From assembly GCF_002086695.1 (NCBI RefSeq), contig NZ_MVIH01000017.1, positions 1 to 64,000 of the forward strand: a stretch of 64,000 nt of DNA, given 5' to 3'. Under the pieces are notes generated by a model that had not been told where the DNA came from, did not search any database, and saw only the letters and a list, made by a program, of their open reading frames with translations. Origin of the DNA: Mycolicibacterium rhodesiae (GTDB taxonomy: Bacteria; Actinomycetota; Actinomycetes; Mycobacteriales; Mycobacteriaceae). Made by a program: the position numbers and the translations under genes. Position 1 is the stretch's first letter, and each line of letters begins with the position of its first letter. Positions 8,607 through 19,598 of the stretch are shown piece by piece.

Positions 8607-9655
8607 TGGATTTCCCCGCGGTCTCCCCGCCAGATTCCCGTGCCGCCGCGGCGGCCAAGCGCCGCCAGGACATCCTCACCAAACCGACGGGCGCACTGGG
8701 CCGCCTGGAGGACCTCTCGATCTGGGTGTCGGGGTGCCAGGGAGCTTGTCCCCCAAGGCAATTCGAGCGCGCGCGCGTGGTGGTGTTCGCCGGCGACCAC
8801 GGTGTCGCCCGGACCGGGGTGTCGGCGTACCCGCCGGAGGTCACCGCGCAGATGGTGGCCAACATCGATGCCGGCGGCGCGGCGATCAATGTGCTGTCCG
8901 GTGTGGCAGGTGCATCGGTGCGGGTCGTCGACATCGCGGTGGACTGCGAGCAGCCGTTGAGCGACGAGGTCGGCACGCACAAGGTCCGCCGCTCCAGCGG
9001 CAACATCGCGGTCGAGGACGCGCTGAGCGCCGACGAGGTGGTGGCCGCGCTGGAGGCCGGCCGCCGGCTCGCCGACGACGAGGTGGACGCCGGCGCCGAC
9101 CTGCTGATCGCGGGCGACATGGGTATCGGAAACACCACGGCGGCAACGGCATTGATCGCCACGCTCACCGACACCGAGCCGGTGGCGGTGGTGGGTCGCG
9201 GCACCGGCATCGACGACGCGGCATGGTCGCGCAAAGTCGCCGCGGTGCGCGACGCCATGTTCCGCGGTCGCCAGTTCCGGCCCGACCCGGTCGGGCTGCT
9301 GCGCACCTGCGGCGGTGCTGATCTGGCGGCGATGGCCGGCTTCTGTGCGCAGGCCGCGGTACGACGCACACCGCTGCTCCTCGACGGTGTCGTGGTGACG
9401 GCGGCGGCTCTGGTCGCCGACCGGATGGCCCCCGGCGCGCGGGCCTGGTGGCAGGCGGGGCACCGGTCGACCGAGCCTGCGCACACGCTGGCGCTGGCCC
9501 ACCTGGAGTTGGCCCCGATCATCGACCTCGGCCTGCGCCTCGGCGAGGGCACCGGCGCGGCGGTGGCCCTGCCGGTGCTGCGGGCAGCTGTCGCGACGCT
9601 GACGTCGATGGCCACCTTTTCCGACGCCGGCGTCTCCGATCGCGCCGCGGACTGA
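8606..9655 (+). CDS. cobT: Nicotinate-nucleotide--dimethylbenzimidazole phosphoribosyltransferase
   Basis: 349 residues, normal for CobT. It has the early TKPTGALGRLEDL segment, the active-site AGDHGVARTGVSAYP, GDMGIGNTTAATA (nicotinate mononucleotide binding) and the C-terminal LGEGTGAA carrying the catalytic glutamate. It forms alpha-ribazole phosphate from dimethylbenzimidazole and nicotinate mononucleotide, the lower ligand of B12. The stop of cobU and start of cobT share one base (TGATG), and cobS begins 3 bases after its stop, so this is a translationally coupled operon. Confidence 0.95.
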   Translation: MDFPAVSPPDSRAAAAAKRRQDILTKPTGALGRLEDLSIWVSGCQGACPPRQFERARVVVFAGDHGVARTGVSAYPPEVTAQMVANIDAGGAAINVLSGVAGASVRVVDIAVDCEQPLSDEVGTHKVRRSSGNIAVEDALSADEVVAALEAGRRLADDEVDAGADLLIAGDMGIGNTTAATALIATLTDTEPVAVVGRGTGIDDAAWSRKVAAVRDAMFRGRQFRPDPVGLLRTCGGADLAAMAGFCAQAAVRRTPLLLDGVVVTAAALVADRMAPGARAWWQAGHRSTEPAHTLALAHLELAPIIDLGLRLGEGTGAAVALPVLRAAVATLTSMATFSDAGVSDRAAD

Positions 9656-9657
9656 CC

Positions 9658-10407
9658 GTGTTCCGTTCGCTGGCAGGCGCTTTCGCCTTCGGGACGGTGG
9701 TGCCGGTTCCGCTGCGGGCAGGCGCGTTCGGCCGGTCGACGATGGCGGCGCTGCCGGTGGTCGGGGCGATGTTGGGTGCAGGCGCTGCCGCGGTCCTGTG
9801 GGCCGCTGACTGGGCGTTCGGCGCGCACCATGCGCTGTCCGGGTTGCTCACCGTTGCCGCGTTGCTGCTCATCACTCGCGGTCTGCACATCGACGGCCTC
9901 TCCGACACCGTGGACGCGCTGGGTTGTTACGGACCGCCCGAGCGCGCGCTGCAGGTCATGCGCGACGGCACGGCCGGGCCGTTCGGGGTGGCGGCTGTCG
10001 TCGTCGTCGTGGCCGCCCAGGCCCTGGCGTTCGCCGCGGTCCCGTCGGGCTGGACGGGTGCGGTCGCGGTTGCGACCGCGGTGGTCACCGGACGGGTGGC
10101 CGCGGTGCTGGCCTGCCGGCGTGGCGTGCCCGCGGCGAGCGGCAGCTCGCTGGGCGGACAGGTCGCAGGCACTCAGCCGCTGGGGATCGTGCTCGGCTGG
10201 GCACTCGTGGCCGCCGGGCTGGCCACGCTGGCGACAGCCCGGCCCTGGCAGGGACCGGTCGTCGTGCTGGCGGCGCTGGCCGCCTCGATTGCTCTGACGA
10301 CGCACTGCGTGCGCCGATTCGGTGGTATCACCGGAGATCTGCTTGGTGCGGTGATCGAGCTGACAACGACGCTGACGGCTATGGGATTGGTCATCCATGC
10401 TTGGTGA
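9658..10407 (+). CDS. cobS: Adenosylcobinamide-GDP ribazoletransferase
   Basis: 249 residues from the GTG at 9658, just 3 bases after cobT. It is hydrophobic with about six membrane helices. The family motif HIDGLSDTVDALGCYGP, with the metal-binding D-G-L-x-D type acidic residues, lies near residue 80. It joins alpha-ribazole (or its phosphate) to adenosylcobinamide-GDP in the membrane, the last step of cobalamin assembly. It overlaps the next gene by 11 bases. Confidence 0.94.
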   Translation: MFRSLAGAFAFGTVVPVPLRAGAFGRSTMAALPVVGAMLGAGAAAVLWAADWAFGAHHALSGLLTVAALLLITRGLHIDGLSDTVDALGCYGPPERALQVMRDGTAGPFGVAAVVVVVAAQALAFAAVPSGWTGAVAVATAVVTGRVAAVLACRRGVPAASGSSLGGQVAGTQPLGIVLGWALVAAGLATLATARPWQGPVVVLAALAASIALTTHCVRRFGGITGDLLGAVIELTTTLTAMGLVIHAW

Positions 10408-10843
10408 GCTCGACGATCGGCAGATCGAGGAGATATTGCACGCCGAGGTGATCGCGCGGCTCGGCTGCATCAGTGACGGGCAGGTGTACGTCGTTCCCGT
10501 CACCTATGTCTATGACGGCACCTACGTATACGGCCACGCCATGGACGGCGCCAAGCTGCGCGCGATGCGCACCCATCCGCAGGTCTGCGTGGAGGTGGAG
10601 CAGGTCGACGACTTGTCGAACTGGCGCAGCGTGATCGCGTGGGGAATCTTCGAGGAGTGCCAGGGGCCGGACTGGGACGCCGGCTTGGCCCTGCTCGTAG
10701 AGCGGATCATGCCGCTGCTGACCTTGCCCGAGGGGCAGCCTCCGCCTGACCACTCAAGTCTGCGCCGAGGCTCGGTGTATCGGATCAGGTTGGGCGCCAA
10801 GACCGGTCGATTCGAGCGAGTCGATGCCCGCCGGCCTAGCTGA
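10397..10843 (+). CDS. Pyridoxamine 5'-phosphate oxidase-like flavoprotein
   Basis: 148 residues. The fold motifs are those of small FMN-binding split-barrel proteins of the NimA/PNPOx-like group: IARLGCISDGQVYVVPVTYVYD, then GTYVYGHAMDGAKLRAMRTHPQVC, then WRSVIAWGIFEE. Relatives bind FMN, F420 or heme; the substrate cannot be told. It overlaps the end of cobS by 11 bases and so is probably carried on the cob transcript. At this place M. tuberculosis has, as I recall, an unrelated membrane protein, so this is a local replacement. It converges on ilvE with an 8-base overlap. Confidence 0.82.
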   Translation: MLGELDDRQIEEILHAEVIARLGCISDGQVYVVPVTYVYDGTYVYGHAMDGAKLRAMRTHPQVCVEVEQVDDLSNWRSVIAWGIFEECQGPDWDAGLALLVERIMPLLTLPEGQPPPDHSSLRRGSVYRIRLGAKTGRFERVDARRPS

Positions 10844-11942
10844 GCAGTGCCATCCAGCCGTGCGTGTCGGCGAAGGTGCCGCGCTGGATGCCGGTGAGGG
10901 TGTCCCGCAGCGCCATCGTCACCTCGCCCGGTTGTCCGTCGGCGATGGTGAACTCGCCGTCACCGAACTTCACGTGCGAGACCGGGGTGATCACCGCGGC
11001 CGTACCGCAGGCGAACACCTCGGTGATCTCCCCCGCGGCCACGCCCTTGCGCCACTCCTCGACGTCGATCTTGCGTTCCTCGACGGCGAACCCGGCGTCA
11101 CTGGCCAGTTGCAGCAGCGAATCGCGCGTGATGCCCGGCAACAGTGAGCCGGACAGTTCCGGCGTGACCAGCCGCGCCGACCCGCCACTGCCGAAGACGA
11201 AGAACAGGTTCATCCCGCCCATCTCCTCGATGTAGCGGCGTTCGATCGCATCGAGCCACACCACCTGATCGCACCCGTGCTCGGCGGCCTCGGCCTGCGC
11301 CAGCAGCGAGGCGGCATAGTTGCCGCCGAACTTCGCCGCGCCGGTGCCGCCCGGGCTGGCCCGCACGTATTCGGTGGACAGCCAGACGCTGACCGGCTTG
11401 ATCCCGCCCTTGAAGTAGGCGCCGGCCGGCGAGGCGATCACCAGGTAGCGGTATTCGGAGGCGGGCCGCACGCCCAGGCCCGGCTCGGTGGCGATCACGA
11501 AGGGCCGCAGATAGAGCGACGCCTCGCCACCGGCGGGCGGAACCCACTGGCCGTCGACGGCGATCAGCTGGCGCAGCGATTCGACGAAGAGCTCCTCGGG
11601 CAGCTCGGGGATGGCGAGCCGGCGAGCCGAGGCGCGCAGCCGACCCGCGTTGGCCTCGGGACGGAACGACACGATCGAACCGTCCGCCCACCGGTAGGCC
11701 TTGAGCCCTTCGAAGATCTCCTGCGCGTAGTGCAGGACGATGGCCGACGGGTCCAGCTCGATCGGGCCGTAGGGCACCACGCGGGCGTCGTGCCAACCCA
11801 GTTCGTCGGTATAGAGCACCGACACCATGTGGTCGGTGTGGAAACGCCCGAAGCCAGGATCGGCCAGAATCTGAGCCCGTACCTCGTCGGTCGCCGGATT
11901 CGCGTTGCGCTCAACCGTGAACTCGAGGGGGCCGTTGGTCAT
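10836..11942 (-). CDS. ilvE: Branched-chain amino acid aminotransferase
   Basis: 368 residues from the ATG at 11942. Class IV (fold type IV) PLP aminotransferase: FEGLKAYRWADG near residue 77, the cofactor lysine Lys204 in TGAAKFGGNYAAS, and the late EVFACGTAAVITPV. It interconverts leucine, isoleucine and valine with their keto acids using glutamate; mycobacterial IlvE is also reported to make methionine. The frame stays open far upstream, but that stretch is antisense to nothing recognisable and overlaps gcvT, so the ATG is chosen. gcvT lies 23 bases upstream on the same strand. Confidence 0.95.
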   Translation of the reverse strand: MTNGPLEFTVERNANPATDEVRAQILADPGFGRFHTDHMVSVLYTDELGWHDARVVPYGPIELDPSAIVLHYAQEIFEGLKAYRWADGSIVSFRPEANAGRLRASARRLAIPELPEELFVESLRQLIAVDGQWVPPAGGEASLYLRPFVIATEPGLGVRPASEYRYLVIASPAGAYFKGGIKPVSVWLSTEYVRASPGGTGAAKFGGNYAASLLAQAEAAEHGCDQVVWLDAIERRYIEEMGGMNLFFVFGSGGSARLVTPELSGSLLPGITRDSLLQLASDAGFAVEERKIDVEEWRKGVAAGEITEVFACGTAAVITPVSHVKFGDGEFTIADGQPGEVTMALRDTLTGIQRGTFADTHGWMALLS

Positions 11943-11965
11943 ACCGCGATTGTAGACCGGGGCCA

Positions 11966-13069
11966 CTAGCGAGTTTTGACCTCGACGAACGGCGGTTTGA
12001 CCACTTCGCACTCCAACTGGCGACCGCGCACGTCGACGGTGACCAGCGCGCCGTCGTCGATCCCGGCCTCGGTGTCGATCAGGGCAAGGGCGATACCGAC
12101 TTTCAGCGACGGCGAGAACGTGCCCGACGTCGTGACTCCCACCGGCTCTGCGCCGTTGAGCACGGTCAGGTCGGGGCGCAGAACGCCGCGGCCGGTGGCG
12201 CGCAGGCCGCGCAGCAGCCGGCGCGGGCCGGCCTCCTTCTCGGCCAGCAGGGCGTCGCGGCCGAAGAACGCGTCCTTCTTCCAGCCGATCGCCCAGCCGC
12301 AGCGGGCCTGCAGCGGCGAAATGTCCAGTGACAGCTCGTGACCGTGCAGCGGGTAGCCCATCTCGGTGCGCAGCGTGTCGCGGGCACCCAGGCCGGCGAG
12401 TTGTCCGCCTGCGGACTGCACCTCGGCGACGAGCGCGTCGAACACCACGGGTGCGGAGTCCCACGGCGGCAGCAGCTCGTAGCCATGCTCGCCGGTGTAT
12501 CCGGTGCGGCATACCCGTACCGGCACACCGGAGTACGTGGCGTCGGCGTAGCCCATGTAGTCCATGTCGGTGGGCAGACCCAGCGCGGCGAGCACGTCGG
12601 CGGATCGGGGGCCCTGGACGGCCAGCACGGCGTACGAGCGGTGCTGATCTGTGATCGAAATACCCTCTGGCGCAGCCGCTTGCAGCGCCGCGACGACAGC
12701 TGCGGTGTTGGCGGCGTTGGGCACCAGGAAGATCTCGTCGTCGCTGACGTAGTAGGCGATCAGGTCGTCGATCACCCCGCCCTGCGGTGTGCAGCACAGG
12801 GTGTACTGCGCCTTGCCGGGACCGATCCGGCGCAGGTCGTTGGTGAGCGTGGAGTTGATGAACTCCGCCGCGCCCGGGCCGACCACCAGCGCCTTGCCCA
12901 GGTGGCTGACGTCGAAGAGGCCGACGGCCTCTCGGGTGGCGGTGTGCTCACCGACCGTGCCGGCGTAGGACACCGGCATCAGCCAGCCGCCGAACGGCGC
13001 GAAGGTGGCACCAAGCTCGCGGTGCTGGCTGTCGAGCGGTCCAAGCAACAGATCCGTTGTGTCGGTCAC
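11966..13069 (-). CDS. gcvT: Glycine cleavage system T protein (aminomethyltransferase)
   Basis: 367 residues from the GTG at 13069. It has the N-terminal HRELGATFAPFGGWLMPVSY with the conserved glycine/tryptophan loop, GLFDVSHLGK, RTGYTGEHGYELL, and the C-terminal beta-barrel ending KPPFV. It transfers the methylene group from aminomethyl-H-protein to tetrahydrofolate, releasing ammonia. The gcvH and gcvP genes are not nearby, as in M. tuberculosis. Tetrahydrofolate-binding residues match GcvT better than sarcosine or dimethylglycine oxidase relatives. Confidence 0.93.
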   Translation of the reverse strand: MTDTTDLLLGPLDSQHRELGATFAPFGGWLMPVSYAGTVGEHTATREAVGLFDVSHLGKALVVGPGAAEFINSTLTNDLRRIGPGKAQYTLCCTPQGGVIDDLIAYYVSDDEIFLVPNAANTAAVVAALQAAAPEGISITDQHRSYAVLAVQGPRSADVLAALGLPTDMDYMGYADATYSGVPVRVCRTGYTGEHGYELLPPWDSAPVVFDALVAEVQSAGGQLAGLGARDTLRTEMGYPLHGHELSLDISPLQARCGWAIGWKKDAFFGRDALLAEKEAGPRRLLRGLRATGRGVLRPDLTVLNGAEPVGVTTSGTFSPSLKVGIALALIDTEAGIDDGALVTVDVRGRQLECEVVKPPFVEVKTR

Positions 13070-13109
13070 GGCCAACAACACTAGTGCCCCGCGTCTACTG
13101 TGAATCCTC

Positions 13110-14633
13110 GTGAGCACCGAACCTGGATACGCCGCCCCCACCATCACCGTCGCGACCTCGCTGCCCAAGCGCGCACAGTCGGCCGTGCTGATCGTTCCGG
13201 TCGTCACCGGCCTGGGAGGGGAAGCCGGCGACGCCGGACCGACCGTCGTCGGCGGGCCGTTCCTCGACGCCGAGGCGATCGGCGAAATCCAGGTCGGCCT
13301 GCGCGCGCTGGGTGCCAAGGGCGGCGCCGAGCAGGTCACCCGCCTGCACGTGCCGTCGCTCGTGGTCGGCAGCGTGCTGGCCGTCGGGCTCGGCGCGCCG
13401 CGCGACGAGTGGCCGGCCGACGTCATCCGGCGCGCGGCCGGCGTGGCGGCCCGCTCGCTGACCGGGGTCGACACCGTCATCACCACGCTGACCGAGCTGC
13501 ACCTGGAGGCCGCGATCGAGGGCCTGATCCTGGGCAGCTACCGGTTCACCGAGTTCCGCAGCGCGAAGACCGCGCCGAAGGAATCGGCGCTGAGCAAGAT
13601 CATCGCGCTGAGCACCGCGGCCGGCGCCAAGAAGGACGCCGCCAGGGCCACCGCGATCGCCACCGCGGTCGCCACCGCACGCGATTTCGTCAACACCCCG
13701 CCCAGCCACCTGTTCCCGGGTGAATTCGCCAAGCGCGCAGAGGCTTTGGGTGAATCCGCCGGATTGAAGGTCGAGGTGCTCGACGAGAAGGCACTGGCCA
13801 AGGCCGGTTACGGCGGCATCATCGGGGTGGGCAAGGGATCGTCGCGCCCGCCGCGGCTGGTGCGGCTGGCCTACCGCGGCGCCAAGGGCAAGGGCGGTAA
13901 GACCGTCGCCCTGGTCGGCAAGGGCATCACCTTCGACACCGGCGGCATCTCCATCAAGCCGGCCGCGTCTATGCACCACATGACCTCCGACATGGGCGGG
14001 GCCGCGGCGGTGATCGCCACGGTCGTGCTGGCCGCCAAACAGGGCCTGCCGATCGACGTGATCGCGACCGTGCCGATGGCGGAGAACATGCCGTCGTCGA
14101 CCGCACAGCGCCCCGGCGACGTGCTGACCCAGTACGGCGGCATCACCGTCGAGGTGCTCAACACCGACGCCGAGGGCCGGCTCATCCTGGCCGACGCGAT
14201 CGTGCGGGCCTGCGAGGACGAGCCCGACTACCTGATCGAGACCTCGACGCTGACCGGCGCGCAGACCGTCGCACTGGGTGGCCGCACCCCGGGCGTGATG
14301 GGCAGCGACGAGTTCCGCGACCGGGTGGCCCGGATCTCGCAGGCCGAGGGCGAGAACGCCTGGCCCATGCCGTTGCCCGACGAGCTGAAGGACGATTTGA
14401 AGTCGACTGTCGCCGATCTGGCGAACGTCAGCTCGCAGCGCTTCGCAGGCATGCTGGTGGCCGGGGTGTACCTGCGCGAGTTCGTCGCCGACGGCGTGCA
14501 GTGGGCGCACATCGACATCGCCGGGCCTGCGTACAACACCTCCGGCCCGTGGGGCTATACGCCCAAGGGTGGCACCGGGGTTCCGACCCGGACGATGTTC
14601 GCCGTCCTGGAGGACATCGCCGCGAAAGGCTAG
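13110..14633 (+). CDS. pepB: Leucyl aminopeptidase (family M17)
   Basis: 507 residues from the GTG at 13110. The C-terminal catalytic domain has the M17 signature NTDAEGRLIL and the metal/active-site motif GKGITFDTGGISIKP; the N-terminal domain (about 1-170) is the usual regulatory half. It removes N-terminal residues using two metal ions, with a hexameric assembly in the family. It is divergent from gcvT (40-base gap) and its stop overlaps that of ephD by four bases. The M. tuberculosis adenylate cyclase gene I recall between gcvT and pepB is absent. Confidence 0.95.
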   Translation: MSTEPGYAAPTITVATSLPKRAQSAVLIVPVVTGLGGEAGDAGPTVVGGPFLDAEAIGEIQVGLRALGAKGGAEQVTRLHVPSLVVGSVLAVGLGAPRDEWPADVIRRAAGVAARSLTGVDTVITTLTELHLEAAIEGLILGSYRFTEFRSAKTAPKESALSKIIALSTAAGAKKDAARATAIATAVATARDFVNTPPSHLFPGEFAKRAEALGESAGLKVEVLDEKALAKAGYGGIIGVGKGSSRPPRLVRLAYRGAKGKGGKTVALVGKGITFDTGGISIKPAASMHHMTSDMGGAAAVIATVVLAAKQGLPIDVIATVPMAENMPSSTAQRPGDVLTQYGGITVEVLNTDAEGRLILADAIVRACEDEPDYLIETSTLTGAQTVALGGRTPGVMGSDEFRDRVARISQAEGENAWPMPLPDELKDDLKSTVADLANVSSQRFAGMLVAGVYLREFVADGVQWAHIDIAGPAYNTSGPWGYTPKGGTGVPTRTMFAVLEDIAAKG

Positions 14634-16378
14634 ACCACGCCGGCGCGGGCGATGCTGCGCATCCCCTGCGGCAGTACCTTCGACGTCCCGTAGAGCAGGT
14701 ATGCCTCGGGGGTGACCGGCCGGATCGCCTTGTCCTTCTTGACCGCGGTGACGATGGCCTTGGCCACCTTGTCCGGGCCGTAACCCCGGCGGTCGAACAT
14801 CTTCTCCAGCTGCGCGCGCCGGGTCGCGACCGCGGCCCGCTTACCGGAGGGTGCGATCATCTCGGTGGCCGAGACGATGTTGGTGTTGATGATGCCCGGG
14901 CAGATCGTGGTCAATCCGATTCCCGCGCCAGCCAATTCGGCGCGCAGGCAGTCGGAGAACATGTACACCGCCGCTTTGGACGTGCAGTAGGCGTTGAGAC
15001 CCTTCAGCGGCGAGTAGGCCGCCATCGATGCCACGTTGACGATATGGCCGCCGGTGCCGCGCTCGACGAGCCGGCGGGCGAAGGCGCGGCAGCCGTTGAC
15101 CACGCCGCCGAGGTTGACGTCCAGCACGCGGTCGAATTGCTCTGCGGGAGTGTCCAAGAAGGCTCCGGCCACCCCGATGCCCGCGTTGTTGACGACGATG
15201 TCGGGCACCCCGTGGGCCGCGCACACCTCGTCGGCGAACCGCTCGACGGCATCGGCGTCGGAGACGTCGAGCAGATACGGGTGCGCGATCCCGCCCAGTG
15301 CGCCGATCGTGGCCGCGGTGTCCTTGAGGCCGGCCTCGTCGATATCGCTGATCACCAACTCGGCGCCGTCACGGGCGAAGGCCAGCGCGGTTTCCCGGCC
15401 GATTCCGCTGCCGGCCCCGGTGACCGAGACCAGGGTGTCGCCGAATTCCTTCTGGGGCCTGCCGACTTCGGCTCGCAACAGTGCACGGGCGGCCGGCTTG
15501 CCGTCGAGGTGGTCGGCCAGTTCGGTGACCGCGGTGGCCAGCACCTGCGGATGGGTGAACGGCGACCAGTGTTTGGCGCGCAGGTCGCGGCGCCACAGCC
15601 GAGGCACCCACCGAGCGGTGTCGTCGTAGACGTGGGGCAGCACGAACGGGTCGTCGATGTTCACGATCAGCTGCACAGGAACGTCGACGTAGAAGTCGAG
15701 CGGACGGTGGATCAGCGCGGGCAGAGCGTTGGCCCGGTAGATCTTTGTGCCCCTTGCGGCGTCGTCGGCGAACGTCCCGCCGTGGTGCACGAGATCCTTC
15801 GGAATGCCGCGGGTGAGTCCGGCCCGCATCAGGCCGGAACCCAGCCGCATTGCCGCGGGCGCCAGCACCGGAACCGACAACGCGCCCGTGTACAAGAGAT
15901 GGAGCAGTTGAGAGAGCGCACGCACGAACAACTTTGGCCGGTACGGCCGCTTCAGCCCGTCGCGCACGTAGCGAATCAGGTGGTGCAGACTCGGTCCCGA
16001 CACCGAGGTGAACGACGCGACCCGGTCACCGGCGCCGGGCCTGCCGAGGTACTCCCACATGCCGACCGAGCCCCAGTCGTGACCGAGCACGTGCACGGGC
16101 CGGCCGGGACCGAGCTCGCGGACGACGGCGTCGAAGTCGTCGGCGAAGTTGGGCATCGTGTATTTCGTGAACGATTTCGGCCCCGAGGACGCCCCGGCGG
16201 CGCGGCTGTCGTAGCGGATCACCCGGAACTTTCCGGCCAGCAGCGGCACGACCGCGTCCCAGACCACGTGCGAGTCGGGGTAGCCATGGACCAGCACAAC
16301 CGTCGGGCCGTCGGGGTTGCCCTCCTCGTACACCGCGAGGCGGGTTCCTTCGGTGCTGTCGACATAGCGCATGGTCAT
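14630..16378 (-). CDS. ephD: EphD: alpha/beta-hydrolase fused to short-chain dehydrogenase
   Basis: 582 residues from the ATG at 16378 (GTG at 16381 is possible). Two enzymes are fused. Residues about 1-295 are an epoxide-hydrolase-type alpha/beta fold: oxyanion HGYPDS, nucleophile Asp in LGHDWGSVG, and a late His in HWSPFTHPQ. Residues about 310-582 are an SDR: TGAGSGIGRE cofactor loop, NNAGIG, catalytic Tyr/Lys in YCTSKAAVY. Published work on mycobacterial EphD links it to mycolic acid metabolism. The start overlaps the stop of the upstream small gene by one base. Confidence 0.92.
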   Translation of the reverse strand: MTMRYVDSTEGTRLAVYEEGNPDGPTVVLVHGYPDSHVVWDAVVPLLAGKFRVIRYDSRAAGASSGPKSFTKYTMPNFADDFDAVVRELGPGRPVHVLGHDWGSVGMWEYLGRPGAGDRVASFTSVSGPSLHHLIRYVRDGLKRPYRPKLFVRALSQLLHLLYTGALSVPVLAPAAMRLGSGLMRAGLTRGIPKDLVHHGGTFADDAARGTKIYRANALPALIHRPLDFYVDVPVQLIVNIDDPFVLPHVYDDTARWVPRLWRRDLRAKHWSPFTHPQVLATAVTELADHLDGKPAARALLRAEVGRPQKEFGDTLVSVTGAGSGIGRETALAFARDGAELVISDIDEAGLKDTAATIGALGGIAHPYLLDVSDADAVERFADEVCAAHGVPDIVVNNAGIGVAGAFLDTPAEQFDRVLDVNLGGVVNGCRAFARRLVERGTGGHIVNVASMAAYSPLKGLNAYCTSKAAVYMFSDCLRAELAGAGIGLTTICPGIINTNIVSATEMIAPSGKRAAVATRRAQLEKMFDRRGYGPDKVAKAIVTAVKKDKAIRPVTPEAYLLYGTSKVLPQGMRSIARAGVV

Positions 16379-16719
16379 CACGCCTCCAGGTCTCGTTCTC
16401 GTTGGCGGCGACGTTCGATCCGCCGCCGAGCGTCATAGTCGCGCATCCGCTGCGGATACCCGACTTTCTGCACGTCATAGACAGGAATTCCGAGCTCTTC
16501 ACCGAGTCGGCGGGCACCGGCCGCGCCGTCGGCCGGGCGACGGGTCCATTCGCCGTCCGCCGCCACCAGCACAACGGTCATCGGGGTCACACTGGTCTCG
16601 GGCTCGACGTAAGCCTCCACCCCGGTGCGCTGCGCGGCCCATTCGTGCAAGTGCCGCCGGTCGGCGGCGTGCCCGGATTCAGCCCGGCGCGTAGCCCGGA
16701 ACCTGTCGAACAGCCCCAA
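16378..16719 (-). CDS. Conserved hypothetical protein, basic C-terminus
   Basis: 113 residues from a TTG at 16719, chosen because AAGGAG lies 11 bases upstream and the frame reads into MGLFDRFR, a natural beginning. The central part (ETSVTPMTVVLVAADGEWTR) looks like a compact alpha/beta fold and the last 20 residues are almost all charged (DYDARRRIERRRQRERDLEA). Its stop overlaps the ephD start, so the two are coupled. A long open frame continues upstream over dlaT, but that is an antisense artefact of the repetitive linker. No function recognised. Confidence 0.7.
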   Translation of the reverse strand: MGLFDRFRATRRAESGHAADRRHLHEWAAQRTGVEAYVEPETSVTPMTVVLVAADGEWTRRPADGAAGARRLGEELGIPVYDVQKVGYPQRMRDYDARRRIERRRQRERDLEA

Positions 16720-16884
16720 CTCCGATGCACTCCTTCCGGCGGTCCTTCCCTTCGATGGTGCCAGAGAAATCACACGTCGCCCTGAGTGCGTGTGGGTGGC
16801 CCGGCAATGACAGGATGGGTACACGACGCTGTGGTATGCCAGAAGTCCGACCCGCACGACTGACCGTTCGAGGGAGTCAACACA

Positions 16885-18660
<1,776 letters not shown>

Positions 18661-18664
18661 CGCG

Positions 18665-19585
18665 ATGAGCCAACCAATGGGCGGGCTCGTCGTCGCGATC
18701 GCCGGTTCCTCCGGCCTGATCGGCTCGGCTTTGGTGTCGGCGCTGCGCGCCGCCGACCATCGGGTGCTGCGCATCGTGCGCCGGGCGCCGGCCAACGGCG
18801 ACGAGCTGCACTGGAATCCCGACAGCGGCGAGTTCGATCCGTCCGGCCTGGAGGGCGTCGACGCGGTGATCAACCTCTGCGGCGTCAACGTGGGCGACAA
18901 ACGGTGGTCGGGTTCGTTCAAACAGAGCCTGCGCGACAGCCGCATCGGCCCCACCGAGGTGATCGCCGCGGCCGTCGCCGACGCCGGGGTGCCGACGCTG
19001 ATCAACGCCAGCGCGGTGGGGTATTACGGCAACACCGGCAGCCAGGTCGTCGACGAAACCGCCCCTGCCGGAGGCGGATTCCTGGCCCGGCTCTGTATCG
19101 ACTGGGAGGCCGCGGCGCTGGCCGCCGAAGATGCCGGCGCCCGGGTGGTGCTCGCCCGCTCCGGACTGGTGCTCTCCCCCGGCGGCGGCGTGTTGGCCCG
19201 GCTGCGGCCGCTGTTCAGCCTCGGGTTGGGCGCACGGATCGGCAACGGCAGGCAATACATGCCGTGGATAAGTCTCGAAGACGAGATCCGCGCGTTGCTG
19301 TTCGCGATCAACAACAGCGACCTGTCGGGTCCGGTGAACTTCACCGGACCGGCTCCGGTGACCAATTCGGAGTTCACCGCCGCGCTGGGCCGGGCGTTGA
19401 ACCGGCCGACGCCGCTGCTGGTGCCCGGGTTCGCCCTGCGGACCCTGCTGGGCGAGTTCGCCGACGAGGGGCTTCTCTACGGTCAGCGGGCGATCCCCGC
19501 CGCCCTGGAACGGGCCGGGTTCGTCTTCCACCACAACACCATCGGCGAGGCGCTGGCCTACGCCACGACGTCCGCTCAGGGGTAG
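18665..19585 (+). CDS. TIGR01777-type epimerase / SDR39U1 NAD-binding protein
   Basis: 306 residues. It has a Rossmann N-terminus VVAIAGSSGLIGSALVSAL, INLCGVNVGDKRWS, and INASAVGYYG, which hold the pattern of the atypical SDR subfamily TIGR01777, plus the DUF1731 C-terminal end (RALNRPTPLLVPGFALRTLLGEFA). The family binds NADP(H); its substrate is unknown, and the E. coli relative YfcH has no assigned reaction. It starts 4 bases after dlaT and precedes lipB by 13, so it sits inside the lipoylation operon. Confidence 0.9.
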   Translation: MSQPMGGLVVAIAGSSGLIGSALVSALRAADHRVLRIVRRAPANGDELHWNPDSGEFDPSGLEGVDAVINLCGVNVGDKRWSGSFKQSLRDSRIGPTEVIAAAVADAGVPTLINASAVGYYGNTGSQVVDETAPAGGGFLARLCIDWEAAALAAEDAGARVVLARSGLVLSPGGGVLARLRPLFSLGLGARIGNGRQYMPWISLEDEIRALLFAINNSDLSGPVNFTGPAPVTNSEFTAALGRALNRPTPLLVPGFALRTLLGEFADEGLLYGQRAIPAALERAGFVFHHNTIGEALAYATTSAQG

Positions 19586-19598
19586 TAGCGTCGATTGG

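Noticed and set aside
10836..12797. 653-residue frame extending ilvE upstream across gcvT
   Set aside because: The region before the ATG at 11942 is an alternate frame of gcvT; length and start match known IlvE.
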